Of a stretch of 44,276 bases of DNA, positions 1-10,128 are shown piece by piece. This DNA comes from a virus. The notes under the pieces were generated by a model that saw nothing but the letters and a program-made list of their open reading frames with translations, was not told where the DNA came from and searched no databases. The stretch is from IMG/VR virus record IMGVR_UViG_3300037184_000177, positions 1 to 44,276 of that record; one strand, 5' to 3'. The position numbers were made by a program, and so were the translations under genes. Numbering within the stretch: the first letter of the stretch is position 1; each line of letters starts with the position of its first letter.

Positions 1-1
1 G

Positions 2-1114
2 ATTTGCAACACTACCAACGCGGGAGGAACGCAGGCATCGGTGGGAGATGACTGGGATATTGTGGTGCCATCGGTGACGAATGCCATCGTGGGGCCAGCT
101 TCGTCAACCGACGACAACTTTGTAGTGTTTGATGGATCATCGGGGAAGCTGGCAAAAGACTCGGGATATGGACCGACGACGCTGGGCGTGATTACCACGG
201 GCACATGGAATGCCGATTCGGTAGACATCGAGTTTGGCGGTACGGGCTTATCATCCATCGGAACTCCCGGCCAATTCTTGGCGGTCAACAGTGGCGCTAC
301 GGAGTTGATTTGGCAGAGCACCACAGCCATTACGGCCTTGGGAACCATTACCACGGGAACGTGGAATGCGACCACAATTGCCACGTCGCACGGTGGCACG
401 GGGCTTACTTCGATGGGTACGGCCGGGCAAATTCTGGCGGTCAATAGCGGCGCGACTGGTTTAGCTTGGGAAAGCACGACGGCGATCACGGCACTGGGCA
501 CTATTGCGACGGGAATTTGGCAGGCAACGACGGTGGGTGTGGCTTACGGAGGTACGGGACTGACGAGTTTAGGGACCGCGAATCAAGTGCTGTGTGTGAA
601 CTCTGGCGGAACGGCTTTGACGTACGTAAGTCGTAGCCTCCTACCGGCGGACAGCGCCGGCCTCCTATTCAACAGCGGATCGGGCGCAAGTTGGTCACAG
701 TCGCCTACCGTGACGGGGGTTGTGACCGCTGGCGGGATTGTGACTGGGGCAGGCTCGGGGATTCTGGTGCCAGGGGTGCTAGAGTCTAACTCTACGGTCA
801 TCAGCGGCAATCCCGGACTCTACGTTGTGGGAGGAATTGTTGCGACGGGCGCGCTATCCTGCGGATCATTCAGTACCAATGGCAGCGTAACCGTCAATTT
901 AGGTTACGCACTGACGGTACAAGGCGCGATGGCGGTGAGTAATACAAGCGGGTTTTTGTGTGTCGTTCCGGCGACGTTTTCCTCTACCTTGGCAATCGTC
1001 AACTGGTGGTCGGCCACGTCCTCAGCCGTCACGTCCAATGTTCCGTTGGTAGCCAACAGCGGGATGACCACCAACACATTACGGGTCACCAGCGGCCAGA
1101 TTCAGCTAGGATAA
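2..1114 (+). CDS. Tail fibre / receptor-binding repeat protein (5' end cut)
   Basis: The frame is open from the first bases of the window, so the GTG at 41 is probably internal and the N-terminus lies outside. The product contains three repeats of about 43 residues built around GTW(N/Q)A, GGTGL(S/T)S and LAVNSG(A/G)T, spanning roughly residues 60-200 counted from base 41. Such Gly/Thr/Ser-rich repeats are typical of phage tail fibres and tail-needle-like proteins. The rest is Ser/Thr/Gly/Val-rich, as in beta-structured fibre shafts and tips. It is followed after three bases by the next structural gene. I infer a role at the distal tail in host recognition; no specific receptor can be named. 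Confidence 0.75.
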   Translation: MCNTTNAGGTQASVGDDWDIVVPSVTNAIVGPASSTDDNFVVFDGSSGKLAKDSGYGPTTLGVITTGTWNADSVDIEFGGTGLSSIGTPGQFLAVNSGATELIWQSTTAITALGTITTGTWNATTIATSHGGTGLTSMGTAGQILAVNSGATGLAWESTTAITALGTIATGIWQATTVGVAYGGTGLTSLGTANQVLCVNSGGTALTYVSRSLLPADSAGLLFNSGSGASWSQSPTVTGVVTAGGIVTGAGSGILVPGVLESNSTVISGNPGLYVVGGIVATGALSCGSFSTNGSVTVNLGYALTVQGAMAVSNTSGFLCVVPATFSSTLAIVNWWSATSSAVTSNVPLVANSGMTTNTLRVTSGQIQLG

Positions 1115-1117
1115 GTT

Positions 1118-1570
1118 GTGAGTGTATTTTTGTCATGGTACGAACAGGATTATGCGTATTGCACTGTGGTCAATGGGCCGATTATGCTGACGATGTATGT
1201 ACAAGCACATCCGCACCTAGTTGTCAATGGCGAGGTCTACTGCCCGTTCGTCAACGCGCCGCAGGACAATACCTATCCCGACGGCGGATGCTACCAGTGG
1301 CCTGGAACCGATTACAACGCAACGGGCTTGACTCCGGGAACACTGTCTGCGGTCGGAAATAGCCTTGGTTTGGTCGGTCAGTATGGAGAACAAGTGTTGT
1401 TTTCAGCGAATCTTTTCGGTTCCACCTTCCCTGGATTCATCTTCAACTGTACTGCCGGACTTGAGTTGATAACACCGTCAGGAACGGGCCTTGTCACCCC
1501 CGGCCTGTTCAACGGCACTATGTACGCCACCTACAACGGAACAACCAACACCTCGTTCTTCTCGGCATAA
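1118..1570 (+). CDS. Hypothetical virion-associated protein (150 aa)
   Basis: This GTG-started frame lies three bases after the tail-fibre stop and two bases before the next gene, so all three are probably translated from one message. The product is rich in aromatic residues, Gly, Thr and Asn and has no obvious membrane segment or signal peptide. I do not recognise a family. Position directly after the fibre gene suggests a fibre-tip, chaperone or small virion protein, which is inference from context only. Confidence 0.6.
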   Translation: MSVFLSWYEQDYAYCTVVNGPIMLTMYVQAHPHLVVNGEVYCPFVNAPQDNTYPDGGCYQWPGTDYNATGLTPGTLSAVGNSLGLVGQYGEQVLFSANLFGSTFPGFIFNCTAGLELITPSGTGLVTPGLFNGTMYATYNGTTNTSFFSA

Positions 1571-1572
1571 CC

Positions 1573-2112
1573 ATGACCCAAACATCTTCCTACAGCTACA
1601 CGGTGCCGGGCGCGTCCAGCATGATGGACCCGGCTACGCTCTACGGCAACGTGGAGCAACAGTTACAAGGCTACGGCAACGCCCAACTGGCGGACGCTAA
1701 GCAGAACTACTTGAACTCGCTGGGGGTCAACGCTCAGCAAATGGCGTCCTCGGGCCTGGCCGGGACGACCATCGCTCCTTCCATGCGGATGGGCTTTTCC
1801 AAACAGTACCAGTTGGCGCTGAACAACCTTAATCAGTCGTTGACGCAAACCCAACTCGGTGCGCAATCCACCTTTGGCCTGGGCGGCATTCAAGCCCAAC
1901 AGGCCGGGCAGCAGATCGGTAACCAAATGGCCCTCGGCATGGGAAACCTGGCGTTGGGTTACGGTCAACTCGGCGTGCAGCAGCAAAACGCCAACAACCA
2001 AACGGGCGCGCAGAACGCCGGTTCCGATGCCGCGATCTATGCCAATCAGGCCAACATCAACAACGCCAACGTGGCCGGTGGCGGAAACGTCTATCCCGGC
2101 GGTTACGCATAA
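1573..2112 (+). CDS. Putative internal virion / ejection protein (179 aa)
   Basis: The product is Gln/Ala/Asn/Gly-rich, with helical low-complexity stretches such as GGIQAQQAGQQIGNQMA, and it ends in a Gly/Asn-rich tail. It starts two bases after the preceding stop. In podoviruses a small Gln/Ala-rich protein of this kind commonly precedes the two large ejected proteins, as in the T7 gp14-gp15-gp16 order. The next two genes here are a 539-residue Q-rich coiled-coil protein and an 1800-residue protein, which fits that arrangement. There is no direct sequence signature, so the assignment rests on composition and gene order. Confidence 0.5.
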   Translation: MTQTSSYSYTVPGASSMMDPATLYGNVEQQLQGYGNAQLADAKQNYLNSLGVNAQQMASSGLAGTTIAPSMRMGFSKQYQLALNNLNQSLTQTQLGAQSTFGLGGIQAQQAGQQIGNQMALGMGNLALGYGQLGVQQQNANNQTGAQNAGSDAAIYANQANINNANVAGGGNVYPGGYA

Positions 2113-2120
2113 GGACCATC

Positions 2121-3740
2121 ATGGCCGACTTTGACGATCAACTTGGCGATCAACCGCCCGTGATGCGGCGATTACTGCGGCGGAAGCAGGCGCAGGCCGA
2201 TCAGGCTGCATCCCAGGGGCAGGCCATCGCTGACCGTGACACCGCACAGCGGGAGGCGCAGGCCAACCGCGTGGCCGGGCTCCAGTCGCAGGCGATGGGC
2301 ATCGCGGGCCAGCGGCAATTGGCCCGGGACCGCTTCGGCTACGATACGGCCCTCGGCCAGCAGTCGGCGGCAGTGCAGACCGACCGCGATGCGGCCACCT
2401 GGCAGCACGATGACGAACTGTTTGATCGGCACCAAGCCGGCCGCATTGCCGAGATGCAGCTTGAGCAGCTTCACAAGGGCCAGCAGGATCAATTCGCGGC
2501 CGAATCCCAACAGCGTCGTGACGATCGGCTGCAAGGCTACGACGTGCAAAAGTTGATCCAACAGCAGCAGTACGACGCCCAACGGCAAGAGCAACAGCAG
2601 AACTTTGAATCTGATCGGCTGGGCCAACAGCAGCAGTACGAAGCGGTGCGGACTGGCTTCGAGTCGGGCCAGCAGCAAGATCGGCTGGGCCAGCAACAAG
2701 ACTTCGAGCAGCAACAGCAGCATGCCCAATTCCTGCACTCGGCGGCGCTGAACATGTTGGCCCAACGGGGTCGCGAGGCGGAAGAGGAGATTGTCAATCG
2801 CCACAAAGAGGGCACGCTGGCAGAAGAACACGGCTGGAAGGTCGACCAGATCAAGCAGCTTCAGCAGTACGACCAAGACAAGCTCACGGCCCAAGGATTG
2901 GAAGCAGGTAGCCTGATCCTGGACCCGGCCGCGGCGCCGCTGGTGGCGCAGGCCCGGCAGGCAAAGGCCGACATTGCTTCCAGTCCGGTGCTCAGCGATG
3001 CCGACAGACAAGCCAAGTTCAAGGAGTTGGACGACAAGATTCTTTCCTACCACCGCACCTTTGCCCGTCCGCAGTCTGCGGCGGAAAAGGGATCCAGCTA
3101 CGCCGCCGCGCTGGCCAAGATCGATCCGGAACTACGACCGCTGTACGAGCAAGACCCAAATACCGGCAGGCCGGTGCCCAGCCGCGTGCTGGCGACATAC
3201 GACGCCAATCGTGAGAAGGCCGGCATTGCCAAGCAGAAGATGACGCAAGAACAGGAGGCGAAGCAAGACACGGCTCAGGAGCGGCAAGCGGAACACGAAG
3301 CGCGGATCAAGGAATCTCAGCACGAGGCTTGGGATACTCGTCGGCAGGACCACGAAAAGGAACGGGCACGTTTGCTGCCGCAGATCGAAAAGGAAATTGA
3401 TGAGGAAGATGCCGACATTCCCATTCCTAAAGAGCAGCAGCATTGGTACGGCAGTTCAACCCGCAAGATGACCGCTCTTGAAAAACACAAGTTGGCCAAA
3501 GAACGGTTAGACGCTGAGTTGGACCCAAATATGTACGGTAGTTCGCCCGACGAGTATTGGGCGAAACATGGCGGTTTGTCAACGGCTTCAGCCGCTCCCT
3601 CGCAAGCCGCTCAGCAACAGATTACGCCGCAAGAGTTTGATCGTCAATGGACAGCGTTGCCTCCCGGCGGAAAGTTGGTCGGCCCGGATGGAAAGACCTA
3701 CGTAAAGAAGGGGCGGAAGAATGCAGTGGGCACCCCCTGA
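2121..3740 (+). CDS. Gln-rich coiled-coil internal virion protein (539 aa)
   Basis: The ATG follows an AAGGA site. The central third (roughly residues 100-230) is an extremely Gln-rich charged coiled coil with repeated blocks such as RLGQQQQYE and QQQNFE, followed by further long charged helices to about residue 440. The C-terminal segment holds a short GPDGKTYVKKG motif. The gene overlaps the start of the 1800-residue protein gene by 20 bases, so the two are probably translationally coupled. Size, composition and position between a gp14-like and a very large gp16-like protein suggest an internal core or DNA-ejection protein. No enzymatic motif is visible. Confidence 0.6.
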   Translation: MADFDDQLGDQPPVMRRLLRRKQAQADQAASQGQAIADRDTAQREAQANRVAGLQSQAMGIAGQRQLARDRFGYDTALGQQSAAVQTDRDAATWQHDDELFDRHQAGRIAEMQLEQLHKGQQDQFAAESQQRRDDRLQGYDVQKLIQQQQYDAQRQEQQQNFESDRLGQQQQYEAVRTGFESGQQQDRLGQQQDFEQQQQHAQFLHSAALNMLAQRGREAEEEIVNRHKEGTLAEEHGWKVDQIKQLQQYDQDKLTAQGLEAGSLILDPAAAPLVAQARQAKADIASSPVLSDADRQAKFKELDDKILSYHRTFARPQSAAEKGSSYAAALAKIDPELRPLYEQDPNTGRPVPSRVLATYDANREKAGIAKQKMTQEQEAKQDTAQERQAEHEARIKESQHEAWDTRRQDHEKERARLLPQIEKEIDEEDADIPIPKEQQHWYGSSTRKMTALEKHKLAKERLDAELDPNMYGSSPDEYWAKHGGLSTASAAPSQAAQQQITPQEFDRQWTALPPGGKLVGPDGKTYVKKGRKNAVGTP

Positions 3741-6700
3741 AGACGCTATTCTTGATTCGTCTGCGGCAAGTGAGCCAGCGGCATCATGGGCACCTCCAGC
3801 CGATGCCGAACCTTTGAAGTTGGCGCACGAGGCGGGTACTCCAGTCCCAGATGGAACTGCGCTGCCGGACGATAAGCAATTCGAAACCGCCATCAATACC
3901 GAACTCGACGCGCGGCGAACTTCCGCCAAGTACGGCAAGCGAGCATCGGGCGAGTACGATGACTTTGCGGGTGCCGTCGCCAAGCGGCTGGGGAGTGAGA
4001 GTAACCCAAAGTTTGTGGAAGCCCTGCGGCCACGACTGGACGCGGAAGACTGGGTTGGCAACGTCTTTGATTTCAGTCAACCGAAGGAACACCAATCGGA
4101 GATGCCGCGAGCCGAACTTCGTCCCTATATTCTTGGCGCAATGCAACGGGAGTACCAGAAACGGGATGAACGGCAAAGCGATAGTTGGCTCAGTCGCGCG
4201 GCGGGGTTGGGGGTGACGGGTATTGAAAAAGTGGGCGGGGCCATCGAACGGCTTAACCCGCTGCTCAGCCGAGAAGAATGGGAGTGGCGACAACAAATGG
4301 AATCGGTTGCGACCGATCCCAAGCGATTTGTCCATCCCGATCAGGGATTCTTGAGCAAGAACGCCGAACAGGCGCTAGGAATGCTGCCCACCCTCGGCGC
4401 GGCGGCGCTGGCTGGCCCGGGCGCGGTGCCTGTGATGTTTGGACTTCCTAAGGGCGTGGAAGTCGAAGAGGCGGCCCGCGCCCGTGGTGCCTCACCTTTG
4501 GCTGCCATTGGGGCCGGGGCGGTGGCTGGAACCATTGACAGCCTGCTGTTCTCGAAGCTGCCAGGACGGGTACTGGGCTCCTTGGGCGGCCAAGCGGCGG
4601 TGTCTCAGACGATCCGCAGCGTTGCCTCCAAATTTGCCCTAGACACACTCAAGACGGGCGGGGTACTGACGGCCTCTGGATTACAGGGACGGTTGGCAGA
4701 AGAAGGGGCGCTATGGGCAAGCGGCAAGGCGGGAAAGTCGGCTGGTGAATTGTGGAAAGATACGGTATCTGGCATCCCCGATGCACTGATGCAATCTGCC
4801 ATGATGCACTCTGTAACCGTGGTCGGGGATCTCGCCAACTTACCCAGAAACCCACCCCGCAAGGCATTTGAAGCAGCCGGAGGACAACGGGGTACGAGTG
4901 CCAAGGACCGTGACGCCGTGGTCCAAGCCGCTCAACAGGCCCGCCAGAACGCTCAACAAGGGGCAGTGGCCCCCGAGACCCAAACACCGCCCGCAACGCA
5001 GCCAACGGGCCCAGAATCGATTCCTACCACGGCTGCCGAACCACAAACGCAAGGAGTAGCCAACGATGCCCAGCAAAACGAAGAAACAGGCCCGGACGAT
5101 GGCAGCCGCGGCCCACAGCCCGAAGTTCGCCAAGAAGATGGGAATCCCCCAGAAGGTAGCCAAGGAGTTCAACCAGGCGGACGCGGGGACGGGGATACTG
5201 AAGGGCAAGAAGACCCAAAGCAAGTCGGCGAGCTTCCGGATGCGGATGCGACGGGCGTAACGACCGGCGTTAAGTCGGAAAAAGTCGCGGAGCAACGGGC
5301 AGGACGCGGTTTGCCGCCGGTTGAGGGGTCTGCGGCCCAGAGTGATGCCGGTTGGATCGCCGCGGCGCAGTCGCAATTGGACAAGGATCCAAAAGCGGGT
5401 GAGAAGTTGGTAGCGGATCTGACCGTCAATCCGCGCGATCCCGGGCCGGTGGGCCACGCACTGCTGAATCTTCACAACGCTCGACTGAACCGCGATTACA
5501 ACGCGGCGATGGCGGCCGGGGATGCGGACCAGAGCCGGCAATTGGAAGGCCAGTTGGCGGACTTTGAAGCTGCCGATAAGGCGGGTGGGGAGGAGTGGGG
5601 TCGGTCTGGCAAGGCCCGCCAGACGGAATTGAACGAGGATTTCACCCCCGCTGGCCTCACGCGCAAGCGGCTGAAGGCCAACGGAGGCCAACCGCTCACC
5701 GACGATGAGCGGACGACGATCAGCAAGCAGGCGGTCGAAATTGCTGAGCAACAGAAAGTGATCGACGAGGCCCGGGAGAAGTTGCGGCAAAATGATCTTG
5801 ACGCCCAACATGACGCGTTAGTGAAAGATGTCAACGCCAAACGGCAGGCAACACTTGAAGCGCGAATCAAGCGGCAATACGCGACCGCCCAAGAGCACGG
5901 CATTGATCCGGATGAACTGCGGCAGGCCGCCGAGGATCGCGCCAAGGTCGAGGCGGACGAAGCGGAGAAGTACAACGCCGCCTACAAACAGGTTGTGAAG
6001 ACCACGGGGTTGACGCCCGCGAAGATCGAACAGTTGCGAGACGCTGGAAAAGATCCCGTGGCCGATGCCGATTTGGATACGGTGGCGGCGCAGTTGGCCC
6101 GTGATTACCCGGAACTGGGACTTCAGGGAGAAGACGAGTTTGCCCCGCAGACCAAGGACCAGGCGCAAGCTTTGGTCGATGTCATTGATCGAGGTCCCAA
6201 GTCGGTTCCCCAATGGCATGAGAAGTTGGATGAGGCGGCGCAGGCGCTGGCTAAGGAAAAGGGTGTTGCTGCGCCGCCGGCTGATGCCGGCGATTCCTGG
6301 GAAGGCGGAGGGGGGCAGGAATCGTTTGACTTCGGCGGTGAAGCGGAACAAACGAAACCGGGGAAGGCGGACGTTGACGGCCGCGCGGCCAAGAAAAAGG
6401 CGGTTGCGGATGCGTGGGACGCCTTTGGTAAGGTGGTCAAGAGTAAGTTTTACGCCAACCCGCTGGATCCTGAATTGATCTCGGCCGCCGTGAGAGTTGC
6501 CAAGGCCCACATTGATCTGGGTATTGTCGACTTCCGCCGCTTCATGGACGAGGTGAAAAAGCGATTCAAGGACGCAGCCGAGAAGATGCGGCCAACGCTG
6601 GTGGCAGCGTGGAAGCAACTCCAGGAATCTGGCGAAATTCCCACACGGGACGTGGATGTGGAAGATCCGGCGTCGGTTCGGCGGTTGGCCCAATCACTGC

Positions 6701-9123
6701 ATCGGCAGGCCGTGGAACTGGGCACGACCGACCGTGAAGACGCGGTTAAGGAAGTGCATGAGCAGCTACGGGAATACCTCCCCGACATTACCCAGCAGCA
6801 AACCGAAGATGCCATGTCGGGGCGAGGCGTGTGGAGAGAATTGAACCAGGACGAGATTGCGGCCAAGGTCGGTGAGCATCGCGATGAACTCCGCGAACTG
6901 GGAAATCTCGCTGAGGCTCAATCGGGAAAGCAACCACCGAAGACCGGCTTTGAGCGGCGCCCGGCCAGTGAGTTGGCGCGGCAGACGCGACAAAAGGTCG
7001 CTGCCGCGGTAAAGGCCCTGCATCTTCCGGATCGGCCCGATGACATGAAGAGCGCACTGGCTACCGCCAAGACGACCCTTCGCAACTGGCTGGCGGATCG
7101 GCGGAAAGAAATCGCGACCCGGGAAAAGATCGTCCAGGAGCAACGCACGCCGCCGAGTGACGAGGAGCTACGGGAGTTGCAGAGCCAGAAAAAGGGCGTG
7201 AAAGAGATTTGGGATAAGATATTCCCCTCCAACGCCGCTAAGGCCCGTGCGGACAAGGCCCTTGATGACCGGTTGCAGGCAGAGTGGGAGAGCGAAGGGG
7301 GATCAGGGAAGGCACCGAAGATCAAGCCGCCGCTCACTGAGGAGCAACGTACCAAGCTGGTCAGCGACGGCCTTGATCGGAGCATTTTGCAACTGGAGAG
7401 TGATCTACGCAAGGGGAACATTGGCCGCAAGACGCTGACCAAGAAACTCCGCACGGCGCAAATCGATTCGCAACGGGCAATGCTGGAACATCTCAAGGCG
7501 GTACGCGAGGAAATGCGGGTCAACAGCCCCGAGTATCAGGCCAGCGAAGCGGAGCGACGGTTGGCACGCTACACGACTCAAAAGACCAAACAAGTGGCAA
7601 CGTGGCAGCAGCGGCTTGTGGAAGCCCAACGCGGAGAATTACCCAAGCCACGGGCGGAACCGCCCACATCGCCTGAAATCAAAACCGCAAATGCCAAGAT
7701 CGCGCGGATCAAACGCGACGTGCAGCGCGCGGAAAACGAGGCCAAGGCGCGACAAGAGAATCGGGCGGAAAAGCTCGGCTCGTTGGCAACCAGCGTCATT
7801 CAATCCAACGTACTGAGTTCCCCTACGGTCGTGTTGCATATTGTTGGTGCCGTGGCATGGAAGATCCCGACGATGATTGGGGATGAAATCGCCCGGGGCG
7901 TCTTATCCAAGCTACCGGGATTTCGGGAGTTGAGCGTCGTGGAAGGCCGGTCGGATCTCGGCGCATACCTTCGGGCGTTGTTGGACCTGAAGTCCATTGG
8001 TCGCAATGCCATGGATCAGGTGTTGCAGCACGGCACCTTATCGCATACGGAATTTGGCGAAGTACGCGGGCCAAAGTCCTGGGCGGTCCCTGCGCTGGAC
8101 GCCAGCCCTACCCAGCGACGGCTATTGCACGCCGCTGACATGGCCGTGGAAATGGCCGGCAGGGCGCACGGTGCGATGAAAGAGGTGGTGCGGACTCCGG
8201 CTGAGGCATTGGCTCGGTCTAAATACGAGGCGGACGCCAAAGAGCACGGATACGACATCAACGATCCGGAGGTCCGGCAGAGGATCGGCCAGGCTTCCTA
8301 TGAGTGGGCCAACCGGCAAATCTTGATGCAGAAAAGCGAACAAGCTACGGCACTGCGGAGTTTGACGACGGCAAAGGTCGATCCCGTCACGGGGCACAAA
8401 ACGGGGGCTGGGATCGTCAAAGAGGTCTTTGGTCATGGTGTCTTACCGGTCGTACGAGTGGGCATGAACTGGGCAGCCGAGATGATGGAGCGGAGTCTTG
8501 GGGCCGTGTCGGGGTTTGGCCGTTTTGCCTTGCACTCGCTGATATTGCGGGACTTGCAGCAGTTGTCTCCGGTAGCCCAGGAGGTGATTGCGCGGCAGAT
8601 GGTCTACGGCCTCTCCTCACTCCCCGTGTGGGCGCTGCTGGGATGGTTCGGTTACGATCATTTTGGCGGTTTCTATCGCGGGAGAGGGGCAGAGAAAAAG
8701 GCGAAGTTGAAGGCCGGGGAAATTTCCATTGGCGATACAGTGATTTCCCATAGCTTGACGCATTCCCCAGCGGTCGGCGTGGGGCAGGCATACGCGACGC
8801 TCCGTAAACTGTTGGAGGAAGTCAACAAAAGGGGTAAAACGAAGCGTAGCGTCGGGGATGCCATGCTCACGGCCGCGGCCGGGGTCCTGGATCAGACTCC
8901 GGTTTCTGCGGAGTCCCGCACGTTTACGGGGCTCACCAATCCCGAGACTGCATCCACGGCGGTGGGAAAGTTGTTGCAGACGATGATTATCCCTTCCTGG
9001 CTACGCTTCATTGCCACCGAGAACGATTCACGCAATCGCGACGAACGCGGAGTTATGGGGCCCATTAAGGGCTCGATCCCCGGAATTCGCGGTAGCTTAC
9101 CTCCCAAACGACCAAGCAGGTAG
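3721..9123 (+). CDS. Giant internal virion / polyvalent-type ejection protein (1800 aa)
   Basis: This is the largest gene in the window; it starts inside the upstream gene after AAGGGG. A hydrophobic, Gly/Ala-rich region lies at about residues 220-300. It is followed by an acidic, Pro/Gln-rich linker and then a very long charged helical region (about 500-1370). A second hydrophobic helix begins near residue 1360 (SVIQSNVLSSPTVVLHIVGA), and another lies near 1620-1640 (LSSLPVWALLGWFGY). The C-terminal few hundred residues resemble the ends of large polyvalent or gp16-like ejected proteins. Such proteins enter the cell with the DNA and span the envelope. I see no clear lytic transglycosylase or polymerase motif. 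Its position directly before the enzyme cassette is notable. Confidence 0.6.
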   Translation: MQWAPPEDAILDSSAASEPAASWAPPADAEPLKLAHEAGTPVPDGTALPDDKQFETAINTELDARRTSAKYGKRASGEYDDFAGAVAKRLGSESNPKFVEALRPRLDAEDWVGNVFDFSQPKEHQSEMPRAELRPYILGAMQREYQKRDERQSDSWLSRAAGLGVTGIEKVGGAIERLNPLLSREEWEWRQQMESVATDPKRFVHPDQGFLSKNAEQALGMLPTLGAAALAGPGAVPVMFGLPKGVEVEEAARARGASPLAAIGAGAVAGTIDSLLFSKLPGRVLGSLGGQAAVSQTIRSVASKFALDTLKTGGVLTASGLQGRLAEEGALWASGKAGKSAGELWKDTVSGIPDALMQSAMMHSVTVVGDLANLPRNPPRKAFEAAGGQRGTSAKDRDAVVQAAQQARQNAQQGAVAPETQTPPATQPTGPESIPTTAAEPQTQGVANDAQQNEETGPDDGSRGPQPEVRQEDGNPPEGSQGVQPGGRGDGDTEGQEDPKQVGELPDADATGVTTGVKSEKVAEQRAGRGLPPVEGSAAQSDAGWIAAAQSQLDKDPKAGEKLVADLTVNPRDPGPVGHALLNLHNARLNRDYNAAMAAGDADQSRQLEGQLADFEAADKAGGEEWGRSGKARQTELNEDFTPAGLTRKRLKANGGQPLTDDERTTISKQAVEIAEQQKVIDEAREKLRQNDLDAQHDALVKDVNAKRQATLEARIKRQYATAQEHGIDPDELRQAAEDRAKVEADEAEKYNAAYKQVVKTTGLTPAKIEQLRDAGKDPVADADLDTVAAQLARDYPELGLQGEDEFAPQTKDQAQALVDVIDRGPKSVPQWHEKLDEAAQALAKEKGVAAPPADAGDSWEGGGGQESFDFGGEAEQTKPGKADVDGRAAKKKAVADAWDAFGKVVKSKFYANPLDPELISAAVRVAKAHIDLGIVDFRRFMDEVKKRFKDAAEKMRPTLVAAWKQLQESGEIPTRDVDVEDPASVRRLAQSLHRQAVELGTTDREDAVKEVHEQLREYLPDITQQQTEDAMSGRGVWRELNQDEIAAKVGEHRDELRELGNLAEAQSGKQPPKTGFERRPASELARQTRQKVAAAVKALHLPDRPDDMKSALATAKTTLRNWLADRRKEIATREKIVQEQRTPPSDEELRELQSQKKGVKEIWDKIFPSNAAKARADKALDDRLQAEWESEGGSGKAPKIKPPLTEEQRTKLVSDGLDRSILQLESDLRKGNIGRKTLTKKLRTAQIDSQRAMLEHLKAVREEMRVNSPEYQASEAERRLARYTTQKTKQVATWQQRLVEAQRGELPKPRAEPPTSPEIKTANAKIARIKRDVQRAENEAKARQENRAEKLGSLATSVIQSNVLSSPTVVLHIVGAVAWKIPTMIGDEIARGVLSKLPGFRELSVVEGRSDLGAYLRALLDLKSIGRNAMDQVLQHGTLSHTEFGEVRGPKSWAVPALDASPTQRRLLHAADMAVEMAGRAHGAMKEVVRTPAEALARSKYEADAKEHGYDINDPEVRQRIGQASYEWANRQILMQKSEQATALRSLTTAKVDPVTGHKTGAGIVKEVFGHGVLPVVRVGMNWAAEMMERSLGAVSGFGRFALHSLILRDLQQLSPVAQEVIARQMVYGLSSLPVWALLGWFGYDHFGGFYRGRGAEKKAKLKAGEISIGDTVISHSLTHSPAVGVGQAYATLRKLLEEVNKRGKTKRSVGDAMLTAAAGVLDQTPVSAESRTFTGLTNPETASTAVGKLLQTMIIPSWLRFIATENDSRNRDERGVMGPIKGSIPGIRGSLPPKRPSR

Positions 9124-9128
9124 GAACC

Positions 9129-10124
9129 ATGCCCGACACCGTGAAGCGTCCGCTGTTGCGGCCCAAACAGGCCGAATCGCATCCCAGTCAGAAGGCCGAT
9201 CCCAACGTCAAGATCGAGAATCCCTCGCTGCTGGACTTCCCCATCTACGGAATGATCTTCCCGCACAAGTGGGATACCGACGATCCCAACAACGTGTGGA
9301 TGAAGGGTATGTCGGCGGAAGAGATTGATGAGGATTGGCAGAAGTGCTACCAACAGTGGATGTGCCTCTACGGCTGGCTGACCAGTGACAGCACCCGCGT
9401 GATGGAACTCCCTTCGATCGGTGACTTTGCCGACGCGGTGTACATCGCCAACATTGGCATCATGCTCTGCCATTTGCCGCGGCCGGTGTTCGTGGGGTCG
9501 AACTTCAAGAGCCCTCCGCGGCGTGGCGAAGAGAAGGCCGCCATGGACTACTTCGGGGCGTTTGGCTATCAGACGCAGAAGTGCCCCTTCTACTTCGAAG
9601 GGGAAGCCGACTTGAAGCATATCGTCGACCGCACCTACATCGGGGCCTATGGCATTCGCACCGAGCGGAAGGCCCTGGAGTGGTTCGAACGGACCTACGA
9701 CATGAAGGTCCTTCCGATCGAGATGACCGACGCACGGAACTATCACCTCGACACCGAGATTTTCCCGCTCACGGCCGAAAAGGTCCTGGTGGCGGTGGAC
9801 GCGATCACGCCGGCAGAATGCAAGGCCATCGAGAAGGTCTGCGAAATCATCCCCGTGCCAAAGAAGCTGGCCTATGCCGGGACCACCAATTGCGTCCGCA
9901 CGATCACGGCCGTTCTCTGCGGTAGTTCCCTGGAGGCCATGAAGCCCAGCGACGACGATTGGCAAGAGCAGTTTGACAAGCGCAAGTTTCTCGAACAGGT
10001 CTGCACCAAGAACGGCTTCGAACTGGTGATGCCGGACCTGAGTGAAATGAGCAAAAGCGGGGCTGATTTGTCGTGTTGTTGTTTCCATGTGAACCGCGCC
10101 GCCTACCTCTACCCGATCACCTAA
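9129..10124 (+). CDS. DDAH/amidinotransferase-like guanidino-group-modifying enzyme (331 aa)
   Basis: The sequence carries the signature blocks of the guanidine-modifying-enzyme superfamily (DDAH, arginine deiminase, amidinotransferases). ADAVYIANIG at 101-110 matches the 'PDxVFxAN' block. FEGEAD at 156-161 matches the substrate-binding 'FEGGD' block. HLDTEIFPL from H206 supplies the catalytic His. Cys316-318 near the C-terminus (DLSCCCFHVN) matches the nucleophile block. DDAH hydrolyses methylated arginine to citrulline; amidinotransferases move the guanidino group. The exact substrate cannot be read from sequence. The triple Cys makes the nucleophile ambiguous. The gene begins five bases after the giant virion gene and ends four bases before a PSD-like gene, so it sits inside the late transcript. 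Confidence 0.78.
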   Translation: MPDTVKRPLLRPKQAESHPSQKADPNVKIENPSLLDFPIYGMIFPHKWDTDDPNNVWMKGMSAEEIDEDWQKCYQQWMCLYGWLTSDSTRVMELPSIGDFADAVYIANIGIMLCHLPRPVFVGSNFKSPPRRGEEKAAMDYFGAFGYQTQKCPFYFEGEADLKHIVDRTYIGAYGIRTERKALEWFERTYDMKVLPIEMTDARNYHLDTEIFPLTAEKVLVAVDAITPAECKAIEKVCEIIPVPKKLAYAGTTNCVRTITAVLCGSSLEAMKPSDDDWQEQFDKRKFLEQVCTKNGFELVMPDLSEMSKSGADLSCCCFHVNRAAYLYPIT

Positions 10125-10128
10125 CGCC

